This document shows, piece by piece, positions 1-11,352 of a stretch of DNA of 64,000 nucleotides; position 1 is the first letter of the stretch; each line of letters begins with the position of its first letter. The stretch lies in assembly GCF_003173775.1 (NCBI RefSeq), contig NZ_CP029552.1:25001-89000 (forward strand), written 5' to 3'. This stretch comes from Methylobacterium sp. 17Sr1-1 (lineage in GTDB: Bacteria; Pseudomonadota; Alphaproteobacteria; Rhizobiales; Beijerinckiaceae). A program made the translations under genes and the position numbers. Below the pieces are notes generated by a model that saw only the letters and a list, made by a program, of their open reading frames with translations, searched no databases and had not been told where the DNA came from.

Positions 1-2105
<2,105 letters not shown>

Positions 2106-2340
2106 TGACTGACTTCCTTGTGTGGTGACGCCCAGATCCCTCCCCTCATGACGGGAAAGCAGGAGGAACGTTGGGGGCCGACCGGGCCGCGGGGGTCGGA
2201 AACGAGAGAGCGGCCGGGTCGCGGCACCGCACCTCGATTCGGTGAGCATGCGGCCGCCGCGTTGACTCTCAGGTGGCTCCTCGGGGTGCCGCTTTCAAGC
2301 ACCGTGCCACCCGGCCGCATCCGGGCTACTCTCACAGCAA

Positions 2341-2364
2341 AGGCCGCCGCTTTCGCGGCGGCCT
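2341..2364 (-). terminator. Rho-independent terminator after clpX
   Basis: A perfect stem of ten G/C-rich pairs (GGCCGCCGC with its complement) around a GAAA loop lies 12 bases past the clpX stop. On the minus strand it is followed by TTTGCTG, a short U-run. It separates clpX from lon. Confidence 0.75.
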
Positions 2365-2375
2365 CCGGGTCACAA

Positions 2376-3647
2376 TCAGGCGCTGGCGCTCGCCGGCGCG
2401 TCCTTGCCGCGGTCGCCGTGGATGTAGAGCGGCCGCGACTTGCCGTCGACGACCTCCGGCCCGATCACCACCTGCTCGACCGAGTCGAGGCCGGGCAGGT
2501 CGTACATCGTCTCGAGCAGGATGCTCTCCAGGATCGAGCGCAGGCCGCGGGCGCCGGTCTTGCGCTCGATCGCCTTGCGGGCGACGAGGCTCAGCGCCTC
2601 CTCCTGGAACGTCAGGTCGACGTTCTCCATCTCGAACAGGCGCTGGTACTGCTTGACCAGCGCGTTCTTCGGCTCCTGCAGGATCCGCTTCAGCGCGGTC
2701 TCGTCGAGGTCCTCGAGGGTCGCCAGGACCGGGAGACGGCCGACGAATTCGGGGATCAGGCCGAACTTCAGCAGGTCCTCGGGCTCGACGTTCCGGAAGA
2801 TCTCGCCGGTGCGGCGATCGTCCGGAGCCTGGACGGTGGCGCCGAAGCCGATCGAGGTGCCCTTGCCGCGGGCCGAGATGATCCGCTCCAGCCCCGCGAA
2901 GGCGCCGCCGCAGATGAACAGGATGTTGGTCGTGTCGACCTGCAAAAATTCCTGCTGCGGATGCTTGCGTCCGCCCTGAGGCGGCACGCTGGCGACCGTG
3001 CCCTCCATGATCTTCAGGAGGGCCTGCTGCACGCCCTCGCCCGACACGTCGCGGGTGATCGACGGGTTGTCGGACTTGCGGGAGATCTTGTCGATCTCGT
3101 CGATGTAGACGATGCCGCGCTGCGCCCGCTCGACGTTGTAGTCGGAGGCCTGGAGCAGCTTGAGGATGATGTTCTCGACGTCCTCGCCGACGTAACCGGC
3201 CTCGGTCAGCGTCGTGGCATCGGCCATCGTGAACGGCACGTCGAGGATGCGCGCCAGGGTCTGGGCCAGAAGCGTCTTGCCCGACCCGGTCGGGCCGATC
3301 AGCAGGATGTTGGACTTCGCCAGCTCGACGTCGTTGTGCTTGGTCGCGTGCGCCAGGCGCTTGTAGTGGTTGTGCACAGCCACCGACAGGACCTTCTTGG
3401 CAAAGTCCTGCCCGATGACGTAGTCATCCAGGACCCGCCGAATTTCCTTCGGGGTCGGTACGCCGTCCCGCGACTTCACCAGCGAGGACTTCGATTCCTC
3501 GCGAATGATGTCCATGCACAGCTCGACGCACTCATCGCAGATGAAGACGGTCGGGCCCGCGATCAGCTTGCGAACCTCGTGCTGGCTCTTGCCGCAGAAC
3601 GAGCAGTACAGCGTGCTCTTCGAGTCGTTGCCGCCAGCCTTGCTCAT
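2376..3647 (-). CDS. clpX: ClpX, ATP-binding unfoldase subunit of ClpXP
   Basis: AAA+ hexameric unfoldase that recognises degrons, unfolds substrates and feeds them to ClpP. It has an N-terminal C4 zinc-binding domain (CSFCGKS then CDEC, residues 15-40), Walker A GPTGSGKT near residue 120, Walker B YIDEIDKI, and the ClpP-docking IGF-type loop (SIGFGA). The length of 423 aa is normal. The start is ATG 3647 (MSKAGGND), preceded by GGAG at 7 bases; an in-frame TTG at 3659 would overlap this ribosome binding site and was not chosen. It lies 273 bases downstream of clpP and is probably transcribed with it or from its own promoter in that gap. In Caulobacter-type cells ClpXP also degrades CtrA, and this window carries divK, pleD and gcrA of the same circuit. 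Confidence 0.97.
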   Translation of the reverse strand: MSKAGGNDSKSTLYCSFCGKSQHEVRKLIAGPTVFICDECVELCMDIIREESKSSLVKSRDGVPTPKEIRRVLDDYVIGQDFAKKVLSVAVHNHYKRLAHATKHNDVELAKSNILLIGPTGSGKTLLAQTLARILDVPFTMADATTLTEAGYVGEDVENIILKLLQASDYNVERAQRGIVYIDEIDKISRKSDNPSITRDVSGEGVQQALLKIMEGTVASVPPQGGRKHPQQEFLQVDTTNILFICGGAFAGLERIISARGKGTSIGFGATVQAPDDRRTGEIFRNVEPEDLLKFGLIPEFVGRLPVLATLEDLDETALKRILQEPKNALVKQYQRLFEMENVDLTFQEEALSLVARKAIERKTGARGLRSILESILLETMYDLPGLDSVEQVVIGPEVVDGKSRPLYIHGDRGKDAPASASA

Positions 3648-3863
3648 ATGGGTCTCCAAGTCCCCGATCGGTCCCGCCCCGGGGGCACGACCGCATCGCT
3701 TTTAGATAGTGGCGCCCGGCTAAAGAAACAGTCACCGCCCCCCGCGCGCCGAGCGCCCGACGCAGAATCGCGATGCAAACACGCAGCCACCGCCGGATCA
3801 ATCCCGCGGATGCGACAGGCTCCCGCCAAATGGCCGCATCGGGGATCCGCCTTCCGGAGCGGT

Positions 3864-3914
3864 GGCCTCCCGCCGGGGGAGGTCCCGCGGCGCGGGACCC
3901 TCCGGCGGGAGGCC
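3864..3914 (-). terminator. Long GC hairpin after clpP
   Basis: A 51-base near-perfect inverted repeat begins six bases past the clpP stop. Its outer arms are GGCCTCCCGCCGG and complement, its inner arms GGTCCCGC and complement, with a very short loop. There is no clear U-run, so it may slow polymerase or protect the clpP mRNA 3' end rather than act as a classical terminator. Confidence 0.55.
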
Positions 3915-3920
3915 CTGTCA

Positions 3921-4550
3921 CTAGGCCTGCGCCGGCGCCTCGGCCCGCTTCTGGAGCACCTCGTCGATCAGGCCCCACTCCTTGGCCGCGTCGGCGGTCA
4001 TGAAGTTGTCGCGCTCCAGGCCCTGCTCGATCGCCTCGTACTCACGGCCGGTGTGCTTGACGTAGATCTCGTTGAGGCGCCGCTTCAGGGCCTCGATCTC
4101 GCGGGCGTGGATGAGGATGTCGGTGGCCTGGCCCTGGAAGCCGCCGGAGGGCTGGTGCACCATGATCCGGGCGTTCGGCAGGGCAAAGCGATGGCCGGCC
4201 TCGCCGGCGGCCAGCAGCAGCGAGCCCATCGAGGCGGCCTGGCCGACGCAGAGCGTGGCGACCGGGCAGCGGATGAACTGCATCGTGTCGTAGATCGACA
4301 GGCCGGAGGTGACCACGCCGCCCGGCGAGTTGATGTAGAAGGAGATTTCCTTCTTCGGGTTCTCCGCCTCGAGGAACAGCAGCTGCGCCACGATCAGCGA
4401 CGCGGAGTAGTCCTCGACCGGGCCGGTCAGGAAGATGATGCGCTCGCGCAACAGGCGCGAATAAATGTCGAAGGCGCGCTCGCCGCGGCTCGACTGCTCG
4501 ACCACCATGGGGACGAGCGCGCTGTTGTAATAGTCGACCGGATCTCTCAT
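3921..4550 (-). CDS. clpP: ClpP, proteolytic subunit of ClpXP
   Basis: Tetradecameric serine peptidase that works with ClpX or ClpA. The 209 aa protein is normal length. The catalytic Ser lies in GQAASMGS (near residue 107), the His in MVHQPSGG (near 132) and the Asp in the downstream DNFM region, so the triad is complete. The N-terminus [19 protein letters not shown] is typical of alphaproteobacterial ClpP, which supports the ATG at 4550. It sits between tig and clpX on the same strand. Confidence 0.97.
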   Translation of the reverse strand: MRDPVDYYNSALVPMVVEQSSRGERAFDIYSRLLRERIIFLTGPVEDYSASLIVAQLLFLEAENPKKEISFYINSPGGVVTSGLSIYDTMQFIRCPVATLCVGQAASMGSLLLAAGEAGHRFALPNARIMVHQPSGGFQGQATDILIHAREIEALKRRLNEIYVKHTGREYEAIEQGLERDNFMTADAAKEWGLIDEVLQKRAEAPAQA

Positions 4551-4572
4551 CTCGATGGCCCTCTGAACGGAA

Positions 4573-4596
4573 CCCGGCCGCCTCGGGGCGGCCGGG
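4573..4596 (-). terminator. Hairpin downstream of tig
   Basis: CCCGGCCGCC and its complement pair around TCGG in the 111-base gap between the tig stop and the clpP start. There is no strong U-run, so termination is possible but unproven; it may only partly separate tig from clpP. Confidence 0.4.
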
Positions 4597-4661
4597 GTAG
4601 CGGCGGAAACGAACGACCTCGCAGGCCCCGTCCCCGCCGCCCGTTCGGGGCCGGACGAGGA

Positions 4662-6086
4662 TCAGGCCGGGTTGGACTCACCCGCGGGAGCAGCCTCGGC
4701 CATGTCGGCCTTGGCCGATTCGCCCTTGCTGCCGTCCTCGGCGTCGTCCTCGTCGGCGAACAGCGCCTCCTTGGAGACGGGCTCCTCGACCAGTTTGACC
4801 TGACCGAGGACGTGGTCAACCACCTTCTCCTCGAACAGCGGGGCACGCAGTTCGGCGAGCGCCTGCGGGGTCTTGCGGTAGAAATCCCAGACCTGCTGCT
4901 CCTGGCCGGGGAACTGACGGACGCGGGCGATCAGGGCCTGATTCACCTCGTCGTCCGAGACCTTGATATCGGCGCTCTCACCGGCCTGCGCAAGCACCAG
5001 ACCGAGGCGCACGCGGCGCTCGGCGATCCGGCGGTACTCCTCGCGCGCCTTCTCCTCCGTGGTGTCCTCGTCCTCGAAGGTCTTGCCGCGGTTCTTCAGG
5101 TCCTGCTCGACCTGGGCCCACACGGCGGCGAACTCCTGGTGGACGAGGCTCGGGGGCAGCTCGAAGGAGTAGCGGCTGTCGAGGGCGTCGAGCAGGCCCT
5201 TCTTCAGCTTCTGGCGCGAGGCCGCCTCGTACTCGCGGCCCATGGTGGTGCGCACGGCGTCCTTGAGGGCGTCGAGCGAGTCCATGCCGAAATTCTTGGC
5301 GAGCTCGTCGTCGATCGTGAGTTCACCCGGGGACTGGATGGCCTTCACGGTGACGTCGAACTCGGCTTCCTTGCCGGCGAGGTGCGCGGCGCCGTAGTTC
5401 TCCGGGAAGGTGACCTTGACCAGGCGCTCGTCGCCGACCCGGGCGCCGAGCAGCTGGTCCTCGAAGCCGGGGATGAAGGTGTTCGAGCCGAGGTCGAGGT
5501 TGATGTCCTCGCCGGTGCCGCCCTCGAACGGGGTGCCGTCGATCCGGCCGGTGAAGTTGATGGTCAGGCGATCGCCCGACTCGGCGTACTGTCCCTCGGG
5601 ACGGTCCGTGAACGGGCGGTTGGCCGAGGCCATCCGCTCGATCGTCTCGTTGACCTCCTCGTCGGAGGGGGTGACGACCTGCTTGGTCAGGCTCACGTCC
5701 GAGAGGTCGACGAGGTCGAAGCTCGGCATCACCTCGAGGGCGACCTTGAACGAGAGATCGCCTTTGGCGTCGAGCGCCTTCTCGATCTCGTCCTTGTCCT
5801 CGGGCATCTGGACCTGGGGCTCGAGCGCGAGCTTGAGCTTGTTGTCCTCGACGATCTTCTGGTTGGCCTCGGTGACGGCGTTCTGAACGACGTCGGCCAT
5901 CACGGAGCGGCCGTAGACCTTGCGCAGGTGGGCGACCGGCACCTTGCCCGGGCGAAAGCCCTTGATCTGCACCTTGCCCTTGATCCCGTCGAGCTCGGTC
6001 GCCAGCCGGCTCTCCAGCTCGGCCGCGGGCAGAACCACCTGGAATTCGCGCTTCAGCCCCTCGGCCTTGGTCTCGGTCACCTGCAT
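4662..6086 (-). CDS. tig: Trigger factor, ribosome-associated chaperone
   Basis: Binds the ribosome exit tunnel and shields nascent chains; it also has peptidyl-prolyl isomerase activity. The 474 aa protein shows the ribosome-binding signature GFRPGKVP in the N-terminal domain (near residue 45), an FKBP-type PPIase domain (about 150-250) and a long helical C-terminal domain with an acidic tail. The start is ATG 6086 ([10 protein letters not shown]), the conserved family N-terminus; an ATG nine bases upstream (6095) has a better-placed AGGCGGA and is an alternative. The open frame continues further upstream into tRNA-Leu, which is not coding. It is upstream of clpP and clpX in the conserved proteostasis cluster. 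Confidence 0.96.
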   Translation of the reverse strand: MQVTETKAEGLKREFQVVLPAAELESRLATELDGIKGKVQIKGFRPGKVPVAHLRKVYGRSVMADVVQNAVTEANQKIVEDNKLKLALEPQVQMPEDKDEIEKALDAKGDLSFKVALEVMPSFDLVDLSDVSLTKQVVTPSDEEVNETIERMASANRPFTDRPEGQYAESGDRLTINFTGRIDGTPFEGGTGEDINLDLGSNTFIPGFEDQLLGARVGDERLVKVTFPENYGAAHLAGKEAEFDVTVKAIQSPGELTIDDELAKNFGMDSLDALKDAVRTTMGREYEAASRQKLKKGLLDALDSRYSFELPPSLVHQEFAAVWAQVEQDLKNRGKTFEDEDTTEEKAREEYRRIAERRVRLGLVLAQAGESADIKVSDDEVNQALIARVRQFPGQEQQVWDFYRKTPQALAELRAPLFEEKVVDHVLGQVKLVEEPVSKEALFADEDDAEDGSKGESAKADMAEAAPAGESNPA

Positions 6087-6221
6087 CGTCGTCATTCCGC
6101 CTTGCACCTTCGAATCCGGCTTGGCTGCGGGCCCGGACGGCGGCTGCCGTGCGACGGGACCGTCAGGACAAGGAGCCGGCCCTGCTGCTTGAACCCAATC
6201 CGTCGTGTCGCCTGGCGGAGG

Positions 6222-6306
<85 letters not shown>

Positions 6307-6483
6307 GACGCTCGCGCCCGAGGCCTGACGCACCCGGGCGCGGCTCTATAGCATGGTGTATCGGCCACGCAGCAAGAATTTTAGGCCACGCCTCGCCCCG
6401 CGCCGGCAGCCCGGCTACAAGGCGGGTCCGCCCGGGGACCGCTCGTGCCCGAAGCAAAAACGATCTCCGTTCAGCGAGGTGCC

Positions 6484-7911
6484 ATGCCGTCGTCCCTGCC
6501 GCCCTCGCGCCGCGCGCTGCTCGCCGGCGCCGCCCTCTCCCTCGCGCCCTCCCTCGCCCGGGCGCAGGGCGGCACGGCCGCAACCAACTCCCAGCCGGCG
6601 CCGGCTGCGGCGGAGGCCAGACGCCTGACCGCCGCGCCCGCCAAGGCGCGGCTCAAGCCGGAGCCGGCGGCCGAGACCCCGGTCTGGGCCTTCGACGGGC
6701 AGGCCTCGCCCCCGGTCCTGCGCGTCAAGCACGGCGAGACCGTCCGCCTGAGGCTGGAGAACAAGACCGAGCGGCCCCTGTCGCTGCACTGGCACGGGGT
6801 GCGCAACCGCAACGCCATGGACGGGGTCGGCGGGGTCACCCAGGGCCCGGTCGCCCCGGGGGCGAGCTTCCTCTACGAGTTCACCCCGCCGGATGCCGGC
6901 ACCTTCCTGGTTCGCCCGCTCGTCGTCGGCGGGTCGAGCGAGCCCGCCGGGCGGGGGCTCGCCGGCCTCCTGGTGGTCGAGGAGGCGAAGGCCCCGGTCG
7001 TCGACCGTGACGTGCCGCTGGTCCTGCAGGATTGGCGCCTCGAGGCCGACGGGACGCTCGCGCCCTTCGGGCAGGTCGCCTTCGCGGCGAGTTCGGGCCG
7101 GCTCGGCAACGCGCTCACCGTCAACGGCAAGCCGGCCCCGGAGGTGATCGAGGCCGCGCCCGGCACCCGGCTGCGGCTTCGCCTCGCCAACGCCTGCAAC
7201 GCCCGGGCGACCCGGATCCGCTTCGACGGCCTCAAGGCCTGGGTGGCGGCGGTGGACGGACAGCCGACCGATACCTTCGAGCCCCTGCGGGCCACCCTCC
7301 CCTTCCAGCCCGGCACCCGCTACGACATCTTCCTCGACGTGCCGGCGGCCTCCGAGCCGGCGGGCGCCGTGGTGGCGCTGATCGGGCCGGGCATGCCGCT
7401 CGCCCGCATCGTCGCCAAGGGCGAGCCGGTCGCGGCCCGGCCGGCCGTGGCGCCGATCGGCGAGAACAAGCTGCTGCCGCCGGAGATCAAGCTCCAGAAC
7501 GCCTTCCGGCGCGACATCGCCATCGCGGGCGGCGCGGTGTTCGACAAGGGGAAGCCCGAGGCGGCCCCGGCCTTCGGCGGCGACCCGAGCCGGATCTGGA
7601 CGCTCAACGGCGCCGCCGGCCGGGCGGAGAACCCGCCGCTGTTCTCGGTCAAGCGCAACACCGCGGTGGTGCTGGCGCTCACCAACAACACCGCCTTTCC
7701 GCAATCGCTGCACCTGCACGGCCACGTCTTCCGGCTGCTGCATCCCCTCGACGACGGCTGGGAGCCCTACTGGCTCGACACCTTCCAGCTGCTGGAGGGC
7801 CGCACCGCCCGCATCGCGTTCCTGGCCGACAATCCCGGCCGCTGGTTGTTGAGCGCGACGGCTTTGGAGCGGTTCGATACTGGCCTGTGGGGCTGGTTCG
7901 AGGTGAGCTGA
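6484..7911 (+). CDS. Multicopper oxidase-fold (cupredoxin) protein, exported, with most copper ligands replaced
   Basis: A 475 aa protein with a twin-arginine-type signal (SRRALLAGAALSL, residues 8-20, ending ARA), so probably folded in the cytoplasm and exported by Tat. Three cupredoxin-like domains follow. The first multicopper motif HWHG (102-105) and the HLHGH motif (410-414) are present. The motif expected as HSH after GTF reads LVRPL (about 141-145), and the C-terminal HCHxxxH motif reads SATALER (457-463), so the type 1 Cys and several type 3 His ligands are missing. It therefore resembles FtsP/SufI-like structural members more than laccases or CopA. The start is ATG 6484 with GAGG upstream; an earlier ATG-like frame from 6445 lacks this. 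It has no operon partner. Fold assignment is sure, enzymatic function doubtful. Confidence 0.8.
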   Translation: MPSSLPPSRRALLAGAALSLAPSLARAQGGTAATNSQPAPAAAEARRLTAAPAKARLKPEPAAETPVWAFDGQASPPVLRVKHGETVRLRLENKTERPLSLHWHGVRNRNAMDGVGGVTQGPVAPGASFLYEFTPPDAGTFLVRPLVVGGSSEPAGRGLAGLLVVEEAKAPVVDRDVPLVLQDWRLEADGTLAPFGQVAFAASSGRLGNALTVNGKPAPEVIEAAPGTRLRLRLANACNARATRIRFDGLKAWVAAVDGQPTDTFEPLRATLPFQPGTRYDIFLDVPAASEPAGAVVALIGPGMPLARIVAKGEPVAARPAVAPIGENKLLPPEIKLQNAFRRDIAIAGGAVFDKGKPEAAPAFGGDPSRIWTLNGAAGRAENPPLFSVKRNTAVVLALTNNTAFPQSLHLHGHVFRLLHPLDDGWEPYWLDTFQLLEGRTARIAFLADNPGRWLLSATALERFDTGLWGWFEVS

Positions 7912-7969
7912 GAGCGCGTCGATCGACCGGGCCCATGGGCCGATATCCCCTCGGGGTCATCATCCCCTC

Positions 7970-8011
7970 CCTGTCATCCCGGGTTCCGCTGCGCGGTCGC
8001 GGGATGACAGG
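7970..8011. repeat. REP-type palindrome, family A copy 1
   Basis: CCTGTCATCCCG and its exact complement flank a short GC-rich centre. It is closely related to the palindromes at 24259-24294 and 40342-40379. It sits in the 377-base gap between the multicopper-like gene and the next small gene; apart from this hairpin the gap shows only a plausible but unproven promoter near 8190-8210. Confidence 0.8.
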
Positions 8012-8288
8012 AAGGATTCCACATCCGTCCGCCATCGCCGCCGGCCCCGAAGCACGACCCCCCTGCGTCCGGCGGTCGCAGTCGACCTCCGGACGAACGA
8101 CGGCCACGCTTCCGGCGATGTATTCAAGTCCTTGCCGGCGCCCGATTTACCGGCGACTGCTTCGAGCTTGGCAGCAATTCGATCAAGAGATTGTGTTAAC
8201 GTGAGCCAATGCATCGGCCGGATGCTTGGAGCATGCTGGCGCACCCGCAGCGCAAAATGGGCTGCAGCGCATCGATGAGGTTCCCAGC

Positions 8289-8753
8289 ATGGAACATCAG
8301 CCGCTTCGCCACATCCGTGACATCGCCGACGTCGAGACGATCCCGGCCCTGCTCGAAGGGCGCCGGGCCCGGCTCGAGCGCTTCGCCGAGATCCTCGAAC
8401 GCGATCCGGGCCGCAGCTTCATCACCCTGGAGGAGATCGAGTTCGTGCCCCGCAAGCAGCGGGCGGCGATCCGGGCCGACAACTCGCCGCTCGCCTTCGC
8501 CTATGCCGATCCGGTCCTGCGGGCGAGCGGGCTCACCGGCGACACGTTCGGGGAGGCCCGCAGCTTCTTCGAATTGAGCACCGGCGAGGCTCACAACCTG
8601 CTCTGCTCGTGCGTGAACGGGCGCACCGTCAAGGCCGGGCCGACCGCCAAGCGCCTGCGCCGCCTCGCCGCCCGCCGGCCCGGCCTGTGGCTCGCCTATG
8701 GCTGCGCCGCCGGCTTCGTCGCCCTGCCGGGGGCGATGTACCTGTTCGGCTGA
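8289..8753 (+). CDS. Unknown small protein with C-terminal membrane segment
   Basis: 154 aa, not recognised as a named family. The N-terminal two thirds is charged and helical, with LERFAEILERDPGRSFITLE near residues 28-47. A Cys-containing stretch LLCSC is near 104-108, and a single hydrophobic segment LAYGCAAGFVALPGAMYLF lies at the very C-terminus. The start is ATG 8289, preceded by GAGG at about 8 bases; an upstream in-frame ATG at 8226 has no ribosome binding site. Codon use is like the neighbours and a strong terminator follows, which supports a real gene. No function is proposed. Confidence 0.7.
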   Translation: MEHQPLRHIRDIADVETIPALLEGRRARLERFAEILERDPGRSFITLEEIEFVPRKQRAAIRADNSPLAFAYADPVLRASGLTGDTFGEARSFFELSTGEAHNLLCSCVNGRTVKAGPTAKRLRRLAARRPGLWLAYGCAAGFVALPGAMYLFG

Positions 8754-8769
8754 AACGCTACCTCAACGG

Positions 8770-8799
8770 AAAAAGGCCGCCCTCGCGGGCGGCCTTTTT
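8770..8799. terminator. Bidirectional rho-independent terminator
   Basis: AAAAAGGCCGCC, a CTCGC-type loop and GGCGGCCTTTTT form a textbook hairpin with A-run and U-run on either side. It lies between the convergent small gene (ends 8753) and rpmG (ends 8843) and should stop transcription from both. Confidence 0.93.
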
Positions 8800-8842
8800 C
8801 ACGATGCGTCATGCACCCAGGATCGCTAGATCCCGCACAAGA

Positions 8843-9010
8843 TCACTTGATCTTGGTCTCCTTGAACTCGACGTGCTTGCGCGCGATCGGGTCGTACTTC
8901 TTGAACGACAGCTTGTCGGTCTTCGTCCGCGAGTTCTTCTTCGTGACGTAGAAGTAGCCGGTATCGGCGGTCGAGAGCAGCTTGATCTTGATGGTGACGG
9001 CCTTGGCCAT
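8843..9010 (-). CDS. rpmG: 50S ribosomal protein L33
   Basis: 55 aa basic ribosomal protein. It begins [18 protein letters not shown], contains the family core [10 protein letters not shown] and ends with [11 protein letters not shown]. It lacks the zinc-binding Cys pairs, so it is the C-minus form usual in alphaproteobacteria. It is a component of the large subunit near the E site. The start ATG 9010 and the family-standard length fit exactly. It is a single gene that shares the terminator at 8770-8799. Confidence 0.96.
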   Translation of the reverse strand: MAKAVTIKIKLLSTADTGYFYVTKKNSRTKTDKLSFKKYDPIARKHVEFKETKIK

Positions 9011-9137
9011 GGCGCGACCTCTTCTGGATGATGGGTGTTGCGCCCGGAGGACCGAAACGCAAAACGGCCGGGCAGGCCCGGCCAGAACGCGGCGCCTTCC
9101 TGCCCCATCGCCTCCCGGGCGTCAAGCCCGAGCGACG

Positions 9138-10307
9138 TCAGGGCGCAGCCCGGATCATCCGCCCGCCGACCACCGCGAGGTAGGCGACGAACAGCAGCGC
9201 CAGCGACCAGGCGAAGCCGTGCGGCGAGGCGAGGTCCATGCCGCCGCCGACGAGCGGCGGCCCCAGCACCAGGCCGATATTGTAGAGCACCAGGAAGGCC
9301 GCATTGGCGCCGGCGAGCGCCGCACCGTCGAAGCGGGCGCCGAGATGCGCGAGGCCGACGGTGTAGAGCGTGCCGGCGATGCCGCCCCAGGCGAACAGGA
9401 TCGCGGCGAGGAGCCAGGGATCCTCGGCCCCGAGCGGCAGGGCGGCGGCCCCGACCGCGCCGAGGAAGGCCGCGGCGAGCAGCACCCGGCGCTTGTCGAC
9501 CTTGTCCGCCAGGAGGCCCACGGGAATCTGGAACAGCACGTTGCCGAGCGCCGCGAGGCTCACGAGGCCCGCCGCCTGCTCGGCGGTGAGGCCGAGCCGC
9601 AGGCCGTAGATCGGCAGGATGGCGAAGCCCCCGGTCTCGACCGCGCCGTAGACGAGGGCCGCCAGCGTCGCCGAGGGCGCGACCCGCAGGTAGCCGAGGA
9701 AGCCCCGCCCGCCCTTGTGCGGGATCTCCGGCGAGAGCCCGCGCGCCATCACGAGGGGCAGCGCGCCGGCGCAGAACAAGGCCGCGCCGGCGAGGTAGGG
9801 CGCCCAGCCGGTGGTGCCGAGGACGCGCAGCAACCCCGGGCCGATGGCGAAGCCGAGCGCCAGCACGGTGGCGTAGACCCCCATCACCAGGCCCCGCCGC
9901 GCCGGCGGCGCCGCCTGGTTGATCCAGAATTCGGAGAGGACGAACAGCACGCCGAGCGCCGCCGAGAACACGAAGCGCAGCGGGAACCACCAGGCGAAAT
10001 CATGGACCGCCCGGAAGCCGAGGAGCGTCAGCGCCCCGACCGCGATGGCGCCGAGCAGGAGCGGCATCACGCCGAGGCGCGCCGCCACCCGCGGCACGAA
10101 GGGCAGGACGACGATGCTCGCCACTCCGGCGATCGCCGTGTTGACGCCGATCCAGGTGTTGGACAGGCCCATCCGCTCCATCTCGAGCGAGAGGAGCGGG
10201 ATCGACAGGCTGAGCCCGATGCCGACCACCGCCACGCAGGCGATGGCGGCCGCGATGGCCGCGAGGCGCGCTGCGTCGAACTCGGAAGCGGGGGTGGTGG
10301 GGGTCAT
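9138..10307 (-). CDS. MFS transporter
   Basis: 389 aa integral membrane carrier with about 12 hydrophobic segments and the typical MFS loop motifs, for example LLADKVDKRR between helices 8 and 9. The pattern resembles the small YcaD-like MFS proteins. The substrate cannot be read from sequence. The start is ATG 10307 (MTPTTPASEF), just before the first transmembrane helix; the longer frame to 10373 adds a non-hydrophobic Gly/Pro-rich stretch. It stands 127 bases downstream of rpmG's start on the same strand and is probably transcribed separately. Confidence 0.85.
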   Translation of the reverse strand: MTPTTPASEFDAARLAAIAAAIACVAVVGIGLSLSIPLLSLEMERMGLSNTWIGVNTAIAGVASIVVLPFVPRVAARLGVMPLLLGAIAVGALTLLGFRAVHDFAWWFPLRFVFSAALGVLFVLSEFWINQAAPPARRGLVMGVYATVLALGFAIGPGLLRVLGTTGWAPYLAGAALFCAGALPLVMARGLSPEIPHKGGRGFLGYLRVAPSATLAALVYGAVETGGFAILPIYGLRLGLTAEQAAGLVSLAALGNVLFQIPVGLLADKVDKRRVLLAAAFLGAVGAAALPLGAEDPWLLAAILFAWGGIAGTLYTVGLAHLGARFDGAALAGANAAFLVLYNIGLVLGPPLVGGGMDLASPHGFAWSLALLFVAYLAVVGGRMIRAAP

Positions 10308-10430
10308 GATGGGGCCGGCCGTCGGGGCCGGCCCGTATGGACCAACGAGGCATCGAAAGCCAGCCCGGCCCATGGCCTTATCACTGGAGTTCCGCCTAGC
10401 TCATTCAAGAAACCAGCAAAGCGCGGGATC

Positions 10431-10577
10431 CCCTCTCCCGAGTAAGAGAGGGATAGGGGTGAGGGTGGCGCGCTTCCGTGCAAGGCTCCGAGCGTCGAGC
10501 TGCGCAGCTCAACGCTTAGCGATCTAATCGGAACCCGAGCCACCCTCACCCCAGGCCCCTCTCCCACTCGGGAGAGG
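10431..10577. repeat. Long imperfect inverted repeat (family C variant)
   Basis: CCCTCTCCCGAGT-type arms and GGTGAGGGTGGC/GCCACCCTCACC inner arms fold the whole of about 147 bases into one long hairpin, with a small second palindrome (GAGCTGCGCAGCTC) inside. It fills most of the 316-base gap between the MFS gene and the NUDIX gene; nothing else is apparent there. It is related in sequence and architecture to 18290-18476 and 34862-35050. Confidence 0.75.
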
Positions 10578-10623
10578 GGAGATGCGCTCTACCTTTATTA
10601 GAAATGACCAAGAAGAATGCTGA

Positions 10624-11352
10624 TCACAATTCTTCCCGCGTGTGCTCGCCGTCGACGTCTTGGAAGAACGGCACCGGCAGCATCGGGCTGAACCCCGCCG
10701 CGAGCCGCGCCTCCAGTTCGTCGAGCACGATCGACGTGATCCGCGGGAGTTCGAGCTTGCGCGCCGCCGCGAGGTCGACCCAGGCGAGCTCGGTCAGCTC
10801 GGAATCGGGGCCGACGACGCCGGGGGTCTCGGCCACCACCGCCTCGCGGTCGACGGCGAAGAAGCGGGTGTCGAAACGCTTGGGCCGGGAGGGCGGGGTG
10901 ATCGCCCGGGCGACGAATTGCAGCAACTCGAGATCGGGCATCACGCCGGCCTCGCGGAAGGCCGTCCAGGCGCCGGGCGGGGCCGTCTCGGGCGGGCCGT
11001 AATCGAGGGAGCCGATCATCAGCCCGGTCTCCTCGTAGGTCTCGCGGATCGCCGCCAGCGCCAGCACCCGGCCGAGATGGAACAGCGGCGGGTGGACCCG
11101 CTCGGCCAGGGCAGCTTCAGCGCGGTCGTTGAGGGTGCCGGCCACCGGCATCGAGCGGTCGCCGAGCTCGATCCGGCCGCCGGGGAACACGAACAGGCCG
11201 GGCATGAACTTGTGGCCGGCATGGCGCCGGCCCATCAGCACCTTCGGCTCGTCGCCGGAGCGGTCGAGGATGATCAGCGTCGCGGCGTTGCGGATCCGCA
11301 GCGGCCGCTTCTTCCGCTCAGGAGCCGATGCTCCGTCCGTCGGTCCTGCCAT
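10624..11352 (-). CDS. NUDIX hydrolase
   Basis: 242 aa hydrolase of nucleoside diphosphate-linked compounds. The Nudix core is present but split: PGGRIELGDR near the start of the box, then an insert of about 30 residues, then AAIRETYEETGLMIG carrying the REXXEEXG catalytic signature. This long-insert architecture resembles the NUDT19/CoA-pyrophosphatase-like branch; the substrate is unknown. The start is ATG 11352 (MAGPTDGASAP), which lies 35 bases inside the upstream DUF983 gene and suggests translational coupling. It is the last gene of the rnr-DUF983-NUDIX operon. Confidence 0.87.
   Translation of the reverse strand: MAGPTDGASAPERKKRPLRIRNAATLIILDRSGDEPKVLMGRRHAGHKFMPGLFVFPGGRIELGDRSMPVAGTLNDRAEAALAERVHPPLFHLGRVLALAAIRETYEETGLMIGSLDYGPPETAPPGAWTAFREAGVMPDLELLQFVARAITPPSRPKRFDTRFFAVDREAVVAETPGVVGPDSELTELAWVDLAAARKLELPRITSIVLDELEARLAAGFSPMLPVPFFQDVDGEHTREEL

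Noticed and set aside
3648..3659. TTG start four codons upstream for clpX
   Set aside because: It would overlap the GGAG that serves the ATG at 3647, and homology begins at that ATG.
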